Shown in pieces: positions 1 to 6,310 of a DNA stretch of 10,878 nt (position 1 is its first letter; each line of letters opens with the position of its first letter). The stretch lies in NCBI GenBank assembly GCA_900553635.1, contig USDU01000071.1, positions 1-10,878 of the forward strand, given 5' to 3'. The position numbers and the translations under genes were made by a program. Source of the stretch: an uncultured Lachnospiraceae bacterium. GTDB taxonomy: Bacteria > Bacillota_A > Clostridia > Lachnospirales > Lachnospiraceae. The notes below the pieces were generated by a model, which ran no database searches, was not told where the DNA came from, and saw only the letters and a list, made by a program, of their open reading frames with translations.

Positions 1-730
1 ATGCATCCACCTCCGGGGTGTAGAACGGGCTCGGAGAGAAGGTTCCCATGCCGCCGGTGTTCAGTCCCTGGTCACCGTCCTTCGCGCGCTTATGATCCTG
101 GGCAGAGGTCATGATCTTGATGGTCTTTCCGTCTACGAAGGATAACACGGAAACTTCACGTCCGGTCATAAATTCCTCGATAACGATCTCATCGCCTGCG
201 GAGCCGAACTGCTTGTCCATCATCAGGGTCTTGACGCCTGCTTTTGCCTCTTCCAGATCCTTGCAGATCAGAACGCCCTTGCCCAGTGCCAGACCGTCTG
301 CCTTTAACACGATCGGCATCTTTGCGGTTTCCAGATACGCCAGTGCCTTTTCCGGGTCGTTGAAGGTCTCATATGCTGCGGTCGGAATGCCGTATTTTTT
401 CATCAGGTCCTTGGAAAATGCCTTGGATCCTTCCAGGATCGCCGCGTTGGCACGGGGTCCGAAGATACGAAGACCTTCCTTCTCAAAGACGTCCACGATG
501 CCGCCTACCAGCGGATCATCCATGCCGACTACAGTTAAATCAATGGCGTTCTCTTTTGCGAAAGCCGCCAGCTTCTCAAATTCCATGGCTCCGATGGGCA
601 CGCACTCGGCGTACTCCTCGATACCGGCATTGCCCGGCGCGCAATATATTTTATCAGCTTTCGGGCTCTGGGCGATTTTCCAGCAAAGCGCATGCTCCCG
701 TCCGCCTGAGCCAACGACTAAAATCTTCAT
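1..730 (-). CDS. purD: Phosphoribosylamine--glycine ligase (GAR synthetase), N-terminal 243 residues, cut by the window edge
   Basis: PurD joins glycine to 5-phosphoribosylamine using ATP, giving GAR in step 2 of purine synthesis in the cytosol. The visible part has the N-terminal nucleotide-fold signature GSGGREHA at residues 7-14, GPRANAAILEGSKAF at 91-105 leading into the ATP-grasp domain, KADGLALGKGV at 143-153, and the strongly conserved region from SAQDHKRAKDGDQ to NTGGMG at 209-229. The family is usually about 420 residues, so roughly the last 180 are missing past position 1. The ATG at 730 has an AAGGAGG site at 739-745, 8 nt upstream and embedded in the last codons of purN. The gap after the purN stop is only 3 nt, which suggests translational coupling. 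VVGMDDPLVGG at 67-77 replaces the more common GPE-PL wording, which I take as lineage variation. The identification is secure. Confidence 0.97.
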   Translation of the reverse strand, partial: MKILVVGSGGREHALCWKIAQSPKADKIYCAPGNAGIEEYAECVPIGAMEFEKLAAFAKENAIDLTVVGMDDPLVGGIVDVFEKEGLRIFGPRANAAILEGSKAFSKDLMKKYGIPTAAYETFNDPEKALAYLETAKMPIVLKADGLALGKGVLICKDLEEAKAGVKTLMMDKQFGSAGDEIVIEEFMTGREVSVLSFVDGKTIKIMTSAQDHKRAKDGDQGLNTGGMGTFSPSPFYTPEVDA

Positions 731-733
731 AGG

Positions 734-1327
734 TTATGCCTCCTTATTGGCGAGCATATCAATGGCCTTCGGCAGCAGAATCCACTCCGCCTCCTCCATG
801 ACACGCCGCTGCAGAATCTCCGGTGTATCTCCTTCTTTTACCTCCACAGCCTTCTGTAAAAGGATTGGGCCTGTGTCGGTTCCCTCGTCTACGATATGTA
901 CGGTGGCTCCCGTCACCTTTACGCCCCGTTTTAAAGCCTCCTCATGCACCTTCAATCCATAAAAACCGGTGCCGCAGAAGGACGGAATCAGGGACGGATG
1001 GATGTTGATGATGCGTCCCTCGTACGCGTGAATGATTTCCTTCGGAATCACCACCAGGCAGCCTGCCAGAACAATAAGCTCAGCGCCGCAGTCCTTCAGG
1101 GCTTTTAAAAGCGCCGCGTTAAATGCTTCCGTGCTTCCGCATGCCTTTCTGGTAATGCAGACCGCTGGAACACCATGCTTTTTTGCCCTCTCCAGGGCGT
1201 AGGCGTTCGGATTATTGCTGATAACGGAGACGATCCTGGCATTACGGATTTTTCCTTCATCTATGGCGTCCAGAATGGCCTGCAGGTTCGTGCCGCCGCC
1301 GGATACCAGTACTGCTACCTTTAGCAT
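734..1327 (-). CDS. purN: Phosphoribosylglycinamide formyltransferase (GAR transformylase)
   Basis: PurN transfers the formyl group of 10-formyltetrahydrofolate to GAR to give FGAR, step 3 of purine synthesis. The protein has 197 residues, a normal length for the family. It opens with the phosphate-binding [11 protein letters not shown] at residues 7-17. The catalytic Asn, His and Asp known from the E. coli enzyme (N106, H108, D144) match N108 and H110 in [10 protein letters not shown] and D151 in DTGP. The ATG overlaps the purM stop by 7 nt. It has an AAGGAG site at 1335-1340 with a 7-nt spacer, which lies inside the end of purM. purD follows 3 nt after the stop; the purH often found between purN and purD in Bacillota is absent here. 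The call is secure from motifs, length and context. Confidence 0.97.
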   Translation of the reverse strand: MLKVAVLVSGGGTNLQAILDAIDEGKIRNARIVSVISNNPNAYALERAKKHGVPAVCITRKACGSTEAFNAALLKALKDCGAELIVLAGCLVVIPKEIIHAYEGRIINIHPSLIPSFCGTGFYGLKVHEEALKRGVKVTGATVHIVDEGTDTGPILLQKAVEVKEGDTPEILQRRVMEEAEWILLPKAIDMLANKEA

Positions 1328-2346
1328 AAGGTCACTCCTTTTTCGCCCGCAGCGATTTCACCCAGGATGTACGGAGTCTCGCCGGACTCACGGACTGCTG
1401 CTACGCACTTGTCCACGTCAGCCGGATCTACGGCCATCACCATACCGATACCCATGTTGAAGGTATTGTACATCATCTGCTCCTCAATGCGGCCATCCTC
1501 ACGCAGCATGTGGAAGATCGCCGGAACCTCGTAGCTGTCCTTTTTGATCATGGCACGCACGCCCTCCGGCAGCATACGCGGTACGTTCTCGTAGAAACCG
1601 CCGCCTGTGATGTGGCTGCAGCCCTTGATGGTCACACCGGCCTCTTTCACGGTGCGCAGAGCCTTCACATAGATCTTGGTCGGCTCGATGAGGGCCTCGC
1701 CCAGGGTTCTGCCCAGGCTCTCAAAGTAAGTATTCAGGTACTCTTCCTTCATGGTAAATACCTTTCTTACCAGAGAGAAGCCGTTGCTGTGTACGCCGGA
1801 GGAAGCCATACCCACCAGTACGTCGCCCGGTTTGATGGATGCGCCTGTGATCAGATCCTTCTGATCTACCACGCCTACCGCGAAGCCGGCCAGGTCATAC
1901 TCGTCTACCGGATAGAAGCCCGGCATCTCAGCGGTCTCGCCGCCGATGAGCGCTGCATTAGACTGACGGCAGCCCTCTGCCACGCCGCTTACGATGGTAG
2001 CGATTTTCTCCGGGATATTCTTTCCGCATGCGATATAGTCCAGGAAGAACAGCGGTTCTCCGCCTGCGCAGGCGATATCGTTGACACACATAGCTACGCA
2101 GTCGATGCCGACGGTATCATGCTTGTTCATAAGAAATGCCAGCTTCAGCTTGGTTCCCACGCCGTCAGTGCCGGACACCAGCGTCGGCTGCTCCATATTT
2201 TTGAATGCTTCCATGGAAAATGCGCCGGAGAAGCCGCCGATACCGGTCAGCACTTCGGGACGCATGGTCCGCTTGATATGCTCCTTCATCAGTTCTACAG
2301 ACTTGTAACCTGCTTCAATATCTACGCCTGCGTTCTTGTAATCCAT
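1321..2346 (-). CDS. purM: Phosphoribosylformylglycinamidine cyclo-ligase (AIR synthetase)
   Basis: PurM closes the imidazole ring of FGAM using ATP to give AIR, step 5 of purine synthesis. At 341 residues it is full length. Signatures run in the expected order: [10 protein letters not shown] at residues 34-43, the nucleotide-binding [13 protein letters not shown] at 58-70, [12 protein letters not shown] at 134-145, HSNGF at 186-190, [13 protein letters not shown] at 245-257 and FNMGIGM at 296-302. The start at 2346 has an AGGAGG site at 2356-2361 with a 9-nt spacer. Upstream lies a 132-nt gap to purE holding possible alternative hairpins, so purM translation or transcription could be tuned separately from purE. 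Downstream, purN begins within its last codons. AIR made here is the substrate for the PurE step. Confidence 0.97.
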   Translation of the reverse strand: MDYKNAGVDIEAGYKSVELMKEHIKRTMRPEVLTGIGGFSGAFSMEAFKNMEQPTLVSGTDGVGTKLKLAFLMNKHDTVGIDCVAMCVNDIACAGGEPLFFLDYIACGKNIPEKIATIVSGVAEGCRQSNAALIGGETAEMPGFYPVDEYDLAGFAVGVVDQKDLITGASIKPGDVLVGMASSGVHSNGFSLVRKVFTMKEEYLNTYFESLGRTLGEALIEPTKIYVKALRTVKEAGVTIKGCSHITGGGFYENVPRMLPEGVRAMIKKDSYEVPAIFHMLREDGRIEEQMMYNTFNMGIGMVMAVDPADVDKCVAAVRESGETPYILGEIAAGEKGVTLC

Positions 2347-2368
2347 TTTTCATTTCCTCCTAGTATGA

Positions 2369-2447
2369 GCACTTGGCGAGGTGTTTTCGAGCCTAGTGCG
2401 AATCTACACCTGGACACTTAATGAATGCAAGCGGCAAGCGCCGCTTG
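2369..2447 (-). promoter_or_regulatory. Structured purE-purM intercistronic region (hairpins)
   Basis: The 132-nt gap between purE and purM holds a perfect 8-bp hairpin at 2428-2447 (stem CAAGCGGC/GCCGCTTG, 4-nt loop) without a following T run. Closer to purM there are two stems that cannot form together. One pairs AGGTGT with ACACCT (2379-2384 with 2406-2411), plus an inner TTCG/CGAA. The other pairs GCACT and GGC with GCC and AGTGC (2369-2377 with 2391-2399). The second fold ends 7 nt from the purM ribosome binding site. These pairings are read directly from the sequence. A role as an attenuator, a processing site or a dispersed intergenic repeat is inference. Confidence 0.5.
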
Positions 2448-2478
2448 AATTTAGTGACCATGGTGTTTCCTACAGTTT

Positions 2479-2979
2479 TTAATAATTCTTGTATCCTACC
2501 TCTTTCAGCCGCGCGTCCTTCTTCTCTACCTGATTTTTCAGATCCTCGGAATAAGCTTTCAGTCTCGCCAGCAGCTCCGGATCAGAGGTTGCCAGAATCT
2601 TCGCAGCCAGCAGGCCTGCGTTCACGCCGCCGTTGATAGCCACCGTCGCTACCGGGATGCCGGAAGGCATCTGTACGATGGAGTACAGGGAATCTCTGCC
2701 GCCCAGGGATGTGGTGTGCATGGGAATACCGATGACCGGCATTGGGAAAATTGCCGCGCACATGCCCGGAAGATGGGCTGCCATACCCGCGCCCGCGATG
2801 ATCACCTTGAAGCCCTTCTCCTCCGCGCTCTTCGCATACTCAAAAAATACATCCGGCTCCCGGTGCGCGGAGATGATCGTCATCTCAAACTCCACTCCAA
2901 GCTGCTCCAGCACATCCGCTGCCTTCTTCATGATCGGCATATCGGAATCGCTGCCCATCACAATACCTACCTTAGCCAT
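2479..2979 (-). CDS. purE: N5-carboxyaminoimidazole ribonucleotide mutase, class I PurE
   Basis: Class I PurE moves the carboxyl group of N5-CAIR to give CAIR in step 6 of purine synthesis, using N5-CAIR made by PurK. The 166-residue protein is of normal length for the octameric enzyme. It has GSDSDM at residues 9-14 for phosphate binding, SAHR at 37-40 with H39 matching the catalytic His45 of E. coli, AGAGMAAHLPGM at 62-73 and SLYSIVQMPSGIPV at 97-110. The SAHR wording, and the AGAG-AAHLPG stretch, fit class I rather than the CO2-using class II, which has SAHK. The residue after SAHR is Glu, where E. coli has Thr. The ATG at 2979 has an AAGGAGG site at 2989-2995 with a 9-nt spacer. It is the first gene of the purine operon, and no purK is visible nearby. 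Confidence 0.96.
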   Translation of the reverse strand: MAKVGIVMGSDSDMPIMKKAADVLEQLGVEFEMTIISAHREPDVFFEYAKSAEEKGFKVIIAGAGMAAHLPGMCAAIFPMPVIGIPMHTTSLGGRDSLYSIVQMPSGIPVATVAINGGVNAGLLAAKILATSDPELLARLKAYSEDLKNQVEKKDARLKEVGYKNY

Positions 2980-3065
2980 AACTGCGAACCTCCTTCGTTC
3001 TTCTGTTCCTAGCGGGAAATAACTTTCCGGCTGAACGGTACTTTGTTTCCAATAAGTATTAATTA

Positions 3066-3111
3066 GTTTTTCTTATAAATACCTAATTTTCTTTTTGTTT
3101 TACTTATAAAT
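3066..3111 (-). repeat. Tandem 15-mer direct repeat overlapping the purine operon start site (possible operator)
   Basis: Two copies of ATTTATAAGNAAAAC lie on the minus strand at 3097-3111 and 3066-3080. They agree at 14 of 15 positions and are offset by 31 bp, close to three helical turns. A degenerate inverted copy (AATAAGTA on the plus strand) sits at 3051-3058. The first copy starts 2 nt downstream of the -10 box, so a bound protein would block initiation or early elongation. Repeats, spacing and position are seen directly. Operator function is inferred, and the region is AT-rich, which raises the chance of coincidence. Confidence 0.45.
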
Positions 3112-3113
3112 CC

Positions 3114-3142
3114 AGTTTACAGGGTATCACACTCTCTGTCAA
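3114..3142 (-). promoter_or_regulatory. Sigma-A-type promoter of the purine operon
   Basis: The minus strand carries a perfect -35 box TTGACA (3137-3142), a 17-nt spacer and a -10 box TAAACT (3114-3119, 4 of 6 matches to TATAAT). Transcription would start near 3107, leaving a 5' leader of roughly 125-130 nt before the purE ATG. The leader is AT-rich and I do not see a purine riboswitch core in it. An 8-bp palindrome TTTCGAAA lies upstream at 3161-3168. The position, right after the end of the preceding peptidase gene, fits a new transcription unit starting here. Confidence 0.75.
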
Positions 3143-3183
3143 CACCTAAAACATACAAAATTTCGAAACTGCTTATTTCTTTT

Positions 3184-5229
3184 CTACATTCCGTCAAACG
3201 GCTTATTCAGCTCTTCGGTTCCCGGCAGCACAAACCTTCCCTTCTCAATCAGCGGAATTCTGCTTCCGTCCGGTCTTACCACCCGGATGCAATCCAGCTC
3301 GTCATAGGGAATCGTAATATCCGTATGACAGTTGAAATAGGCTTTGGATACATCGGTCTTCCGAAGCAGGGAGCACTCGTTATCCCGGGCAATAATCTCC
3401 TTGCCGTCGGGATTGTACACCGGATTGTCCTCGGACCAGGAGTAGCAGGTGTCGCCCACTGCGAAATGGGGACCCATCTTCTCCGCAATCAGAATCGGAA
3501 GCTTCGCGCCGATATCATAGCGCTTCGCCACCATATAGGCTGTGGTGTTGGTGCCGATGGCAAATTCGCCCAGGGGCAGAGTCTCATGGTTAAAGAGTAC
3601 ATTCGCTTTCAGGAACTTCTGATTTTCGGCCTCATCGTCGAAGTTCTTACAGCTGTAGGACGTGATTTTTCCATCTTCAAAACGGATTTCCAAATCCATA
3701 TATTTCAGTTCATTCAGATAGACCTGGCTCACATGAAGCGTACCGTGGGTACCGGTCAGCTTCGGAGAGGTAAACACCTCGCCCACCGGGATATTCACAT
3801 CGGCCACACAGTTCTCGAAGATGGCCTCCTTCGCCGGATTCTCCGGCTGCCACAGCTGCACATACATCTCCGTCCGGTTCGCCCCCGCGCCCTTCACATA
3901 GACGTACTCGCCCTGGTCCAGGGCGTCGATGAGCTTCTGCTGGATGACCTGATACAGGTGATAATCCAGGTTGTTGATCTTCACAATTTCCCGGAAAATC
4001 TCTTCGTAATTATCGCCAATCTCCGGAATGGGCCAGGCAATAATTGTAAAGCTGCGCTGGTCGCCGGGGATGTAGCGGTTCACCAGCTGGCCTGCCTCAC
4101 TGTTGTACGTCACCATGATCTCCTGCTGCTTTGCGTCCAGATGCAGGGCCGCCGGACAGCTCTCGGGCATAAACGGATGCTCACCAAAAATCTCCATGAC
4201 TGCAGGCCCCGCATGGACTGCCGCCAGATCCTTATACTCCTCGTAGGCGCTGTGTAGCACACTTAAACGCCGCTCGTTCAGCTTCTTATCCAGATAAAGG
4301 GCCATGTCCTCCCGGTGATCAAACTCATACTGCTTGGATGGCTTAGAGCTTACATAGCCCGGGCTTCCCTGGGGACGCCGGTTGATACTGTGACGGGCTT
4401 CCCGGTAAATGATACTTTCAAGACCCATAGCCTCAAACTGACCGATGGCCGCCTTCACCACCCGCTCAAAGCCCAGGGCATAGCGGATATTAACCGTCTT
4501 CTTTTTACTCAGATCGATACCTGCCGCCACGAAGCCCATCCGATAGCCTTCGGTAAAGGTGGACGCCATGGCGTCAATCTCGCTCTGGGACAGTCCGGCC
4601 AGAAAGCGGCTGACGCCCAGCTCATTTTCCGTAATGTACTCGCCGAAACGGTACAGATAACGCGGATCACTGAGATCTGCCCCGCGGATAAGCTTCGCCG
4701 CGAAATCCAGAGACGGATCCAGCTGCTCCCGAATCCGATCCGGGATAAATACATCGCAGTAATCACTCATATGCCAGTAGAGGATTTCTTTCAGCTTCTC
4801 CACGGACGGCGTATCTTCCTCAAAGGCATTGTACAGCTCGATAAAAAGCTCGGCGGTGACCGTCATATCGGTCAGACGGCCTTCCACCGCCCAGATGATC
4901 ATGCCACGCAGCTCCGTGTATACAAAGCTAAGAAGCTGTCCGTAACCCTCGCCAAGCTTTTCCACTGCTCCCGTCGGATTGGCATAGCTTTCTCTGTAAG
5001 TCCCGCCTGCCACGTCGCCGTACAGCCGCCGGTTCTGCTCCTGCAGCTCAGCCAGACTCATCCGTTCCGGCTCTCCCTTCTCCACACTCGCCCGGTACGC
5101 GTCCATTTCCAATATAAAATCCGCCATTTTCTGAAAATATGCGTAAAATGGAGCCGACACGGTCTTTTCCTGCTTCATTGCCCGTATCCGCTCCATCGCA
5201 AGCTCATAACGCTCTTTGATTTCTTCCAT
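3184..5229 (-). CDS. M29-family (aminopeptidase T-like) metallopeptidase with a long N-terminal extension
   Basis: This 681-residue protein is predicted to be a cytosolic metal-dependent aminopeptidase. No signal peptide or membrane span is visible. The C-terminal half shows the M29 ligand pattern: Glu484 in PVGEVFTSP, Glu555 in LGEFAIGTN, His588 and Tyr596 in GPHFAVGDTCY, and His635 with Asp637 in NCHTDI. Order and rough spacing match the known E, E, H, Y, H-x-D set of family M29. Residues 1 to about 320 are charged and probably helical, and I do not recognise them; classical M29 enzymes are about 410 residues. I chose the ATG at 5229 because an AGGAGG site lies at 5239-5244, 9 nt upstream. 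A GTG at 5313 would add 28 residues but reads through a hairpin and lacks a good site. The gene ends 41 nt before the purine promoter with no clear terminator. Confidence 0.75.
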   Translation of the reverse strand: MEEIKERYELAMERIRAMKQEKTVSAPFYAYFQKMADFILEMDAYRASVEKGEPERMSLAELQEQNRRLYGDVAGGTYRESYANPTGAVEKLGEGYGQLLSFVYTELRGMIIWAVEGRLTDMTVTAELFIELYNAFEEDTPSVEKLKEILYWHMSDYCDVFIPDRIREQLDPSLDFAAKLIRGADLSDPRYLYRFGEYITENELGVSRFLAGLSQSEIDAMASTFTEGYRMGFVAAGIDLSKKKTVNIRYALGFERVVKAAIGQFEAMGLESIIYREARHSINRRPQGSPGYVSSKPSKQYEFDHREDMALYLDKKLNERRLSVLHSAYEEYKDLAAVHAGPAVMEIFGEHPFMPESCPAALHLDAKQQEIMVTYNSEAGQLVNRYIPGDQRSFTIIAWPIPEIGDNYEEIFREIVKINNLDYHLYQVIQQKLIDALDQGEYVYVKGAGANRTEMYVQLWQPENPAKEAIFENCVADVNIPVGEVFTSPKLTGTHGTLHVSQVYLNELKYMDLEIRFEDGKITSYSCKNFDDEAENQKFLKANVLFNHETLPLGEFAIGTNTTAYMVAKRYDIGAKLPILIAEKMGPHFAVGDTCYSWSEDNPVYNPDGKEIIARDNECSLLRKTDVSKAYFNCHTDITIPYDELDCIRVVRPDGSRIPLIEKGRFVLPGTEELNKPFDGM

Positions 5230-5252
5230 CGAAAAGTGCCTCCTTATATATC

Positions 5253-5270
5253 GTGGGATTTCCATCCCAC
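5253..5270 (-). promoter_or_regulatory. Perfect 7-bp hairpin upstream of the M29-like gene
   Basis: GTGGGAT and ATCCCAC form a perfect 7-bp stem with a GGAA loop on the minus strand. It lies 8 nt upstream of the AGGAGG site of the peptidase gene and has no T run, so it is not a standard terminator. It could affect ribosome access or mRNA stability. The structure is visible; the role is inferred. Confidence 0.5.
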
Positions 5271-5280
5271 TTTTATGCTC

Positions 5281-5357
5281 ATACCGTTGCGGGTACCAAA
5301 GTCTTCCATCCACTCATGAGCAAGCTCATGTGGATTCCGACCTTTGTACCCTGGTAT
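5281..5357 (-). other. Long imperfect hairpin after the DUF6142-like gene
   Basis: The 77 nt just after the stop codon of the DUF6142-like gene can fold into one long interrupted stem. From the base, ATACC pairs with GGTAT, GGGTAC with GTACCC, AAGGTC with GACTTT, TCCAC with GTGGA, and CATGAG with CTCATG around a CTTG loop. Small internal loops and a two-base bulge separate these blocks. No T run follows, so it does not look like an intrinsic terminator. It may be a dispersed intergenic repeat, an RNA processing or stability element, or a structured leader for the next gene. A genome-wide search would tell these apart. Confidence 0.55.
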
Positions 5358-5359
5358 CG

Positions 5360-5671
5360 CTACATCCCAATCACGCATACGACCGCCCACAGAATGAACA
5401 GCAGGCCGTCCAGCACCACGCCCACCTGGGAGGAGATCATGTAGACATCCTCCTCCTGAAAGCCCCGGATCGCCAGGACGAAGCCTGCGGCGCTGGCCAT
5501 CATGGCAAATATGCCCAAAAGCCCCACGACGCTTCCGGCCTGTCCCGCCATCCGGAAAGCCAGTGACAGGGAGACTGCTGTCAGAATCAGCGCCACCCCG
5601 CCGCAGGCCACCGAAAGAAGACCCTGTTTTGTATGCTTTTTATCGGTAAATTTATAACTTCTTCTCACCAT
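5360..5671 (-). CDS. Small DUF6142-like membrane protein
   Basis: This 103-residue protein has a short basic N-terminus (MVRRSYKFTDKKHTKQG) followed by three hydrophobic segments at about residues 18-39, 45-68 and 82-102. It is therefore a predicted three-span membrane protein. The KFTDKKHTKQG start and the RGFQEEDVYMIS region near residues 69-80 match what I remember of DUF6142, a family found in Lachnospiraceae with no known function. The ATG at 5671 is preferred over one 33 nt upstream because it follows a GGAGAAAGAG ribosome-site-like stretch at good spacing and gives a start typical of such proteins. The gene overlaps the end of the VanZ-family gene by 20 nt, so the two are probably translated together. 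The family assignment is from memory; the coding call itself is firm. Confidence 0.75.
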   Translation of the reverse strand: MVRRSYKFTDKKHTKQGLLSVACGGVALILTAVSLSLAFRMAGQAGSVVGLLGIFAMMASAAGFVLAIRGFQEEDVYMISSQVGVVLDGLLFILWAVVCVIGM

Positions 5672-6128
5672 TTCTCTTTCTCCATATATGCCAGAACCAT
5701 GCAAACAACAGGTAGCCGATGGCTCCCCCCATGGTATTCAGCAACAGATCATCCACGTCGAAGCAGCCTACCCGCAGGATTAACTGGAAGGTTTCTGCCA
5801 GAAGGCTTGCCAGAAACGCTAGGATGATGGTGCGCTCCATTCTCCGCGCAGACGGAAAAAGCAGCGGCACGGCGAATCCGAAAGGAATCACCATGGCTAC
5901 ATTTCCCACAATATTGATCAGCATCGCGGACGTCCCCAGGATGTCCCGGTGCTGCCAGAAACGCCGGATCTCCCGAAACAGCACCAGATTATATCGGTAA
6001 TCCGGACTGACATCGGTTCTTCCATAGGCCTCTGAAAAAAACATAAAATAGACGACACACGCCAGATAAATCAGCAGCAGTACGCGCCCTCCCTGCCTCA
6101 GTCTGTCTCTGGAATCTCTCTTTTTCAT
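5652..6128 (-). CDS. VanZ-family membrane protein
   Basis: This 158-residue protein has predicted membrane spans at about residues 14-32, 68-91, 97-117 and 128-148. VanZ-family features are present: YNLVLFREI at 46-54, NIVGNVAMVIPFG at 72-84, an ETFQL element at 112-116, and the RVGCFDVDDLLLNTMGG stretch at 119-135. VanZ itself gives modest teicoplanin resistance, but most family members are uncharacterised cell-envelope proteins, so antibiotic resistance should not be assumed here. The ribosome binding site is weak (GGGG about 6 nt before the ATG at 6128). The preceding small gene ends 17 nt upstream, which suggests coupling within the pyrE transcript. Its own end overlaps the DUF6142-like gene. 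Confidence 0.88.
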   Translation of the reverse strand: MKKRDSRDRLRQGGRVLLLIYLACVVYFMFFSEAYGRTDVSPDYRYNLVLFREIRRFWQHRDILGTSAMLINIVGNVAMVIPFGFAVPLLFPSARRMERTIILAFLASLLAETFQLILRVGCFDVDDLLLNTMGGAIGYLLFAWFWHIWRKRNGEKKL

Positions 6129-6145
6129 TCTGCCCCGTATCCGTC

Positions 6146-6298
6146 CTAAAACATGAGATCTGACTTATTCTTCAGAAGTCTTGCGCCGTTGACGATGCAG
6201 AGGATTCCTGTTACGATACCGGTTACCAGCATGATAATGCCGACGGCAATAGAGCCTGCGCCGGTCTGGGTCATGGTCTTATATGCTTTTTCGTTCAT
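6146..6298 (-). CDS. 50-residue single-span membrane protein after pyrE
   Basis: This short gene encodes 50 residues starting MNEKAYKTMTQTGAGS and ending KNKSDLMF. Residues 16-37 form one very hydrophobic segment (IAVGIIMLVTG then IVTGILCIV) with a GxxxG spacing at G27/G31 that could support helix packing. Basic residues lie on both sides, so orientation is unclear. It has a near-ideal AAGGAGG site at 6306-6312, 7 nt before the ATG, which overlaps the pyrE stop codon TAA. It follows pyrE by 12 nt and precedes the VanZ-family gene by 17 nt, so it is almost certainly co-transcribed. I do not know the family. The ribosome site, tight spacing and coherent membrane segment argue that it is real despite its size. 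Confidence 0.8.
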   Translation of the reverse strand: MNEKAYKTMTQTGAGSIAVGIIMLVTGIVTGILCIVNGARLLKNKSDLMF

Positions 6299-6310
6299 GC
6301 AATTGCCTCC

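Noticed and set aside
111..962. Plus-strand open frame of 283 codons opposite purD and purN
   Set aside because: It spans two secure genes on the other strand and is rich in Ser and Pro without a recognisable domain.
1510..2421. Plus-strand open frame of 303 codons opposite purM
   Set aside because: It lies antisense to a secure purM gene, has no ribosome site and shows no recognisable domain; the composition is that of a shadow frame in GC-rich coding DNA.
2980..3113. Purine or other riboswitch in the purE leader
   Set aside because: I could not find the conserved core or a terminator hairpin; only a weak GGAAA/TTTCC stem is present near the ribosome site.
3161..3168. TTTCGAAA palindrome upstream of the purE promoter as a Bacillus-type PurBox
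   Set aside because: Only one short palindrome is present, without the paired CGAA half-sites at the spacing known for PurR.
2363..5284. Shared 9-mer GTATGAGCA at 2363-2371 and, inverted, at 5276-5284 in the two structured gaps
   Set aside because: A 9-base match is expected many times by chance in 10 kb, and the flanking sequences do not align, so it is not evidence that the two gaps hold the same repeat.
5230..5313. Longer M29-like protein starting at GTG 5313
   Set aside because: The extra 28 residues would be encoded by the hairpin region and lack a good ribosome site, while the ATG at 5229 has AGGAGG at ideal spacing.
3325..5319. Two long plus-strand open frames (310 and 334 codons) opposite the M29-like gene
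   Set aside because: The minus-strand frame has a strong ribosome site, coherent protein composition and M29 metal-ligand motifs; the antisense frames have none of these.
5652..6128. Glycopeptide resistance gene vanZ
   Set aside because: Family membership is clear, but there are no other van genes and most VanZ-family proteins have no shown resistance role.
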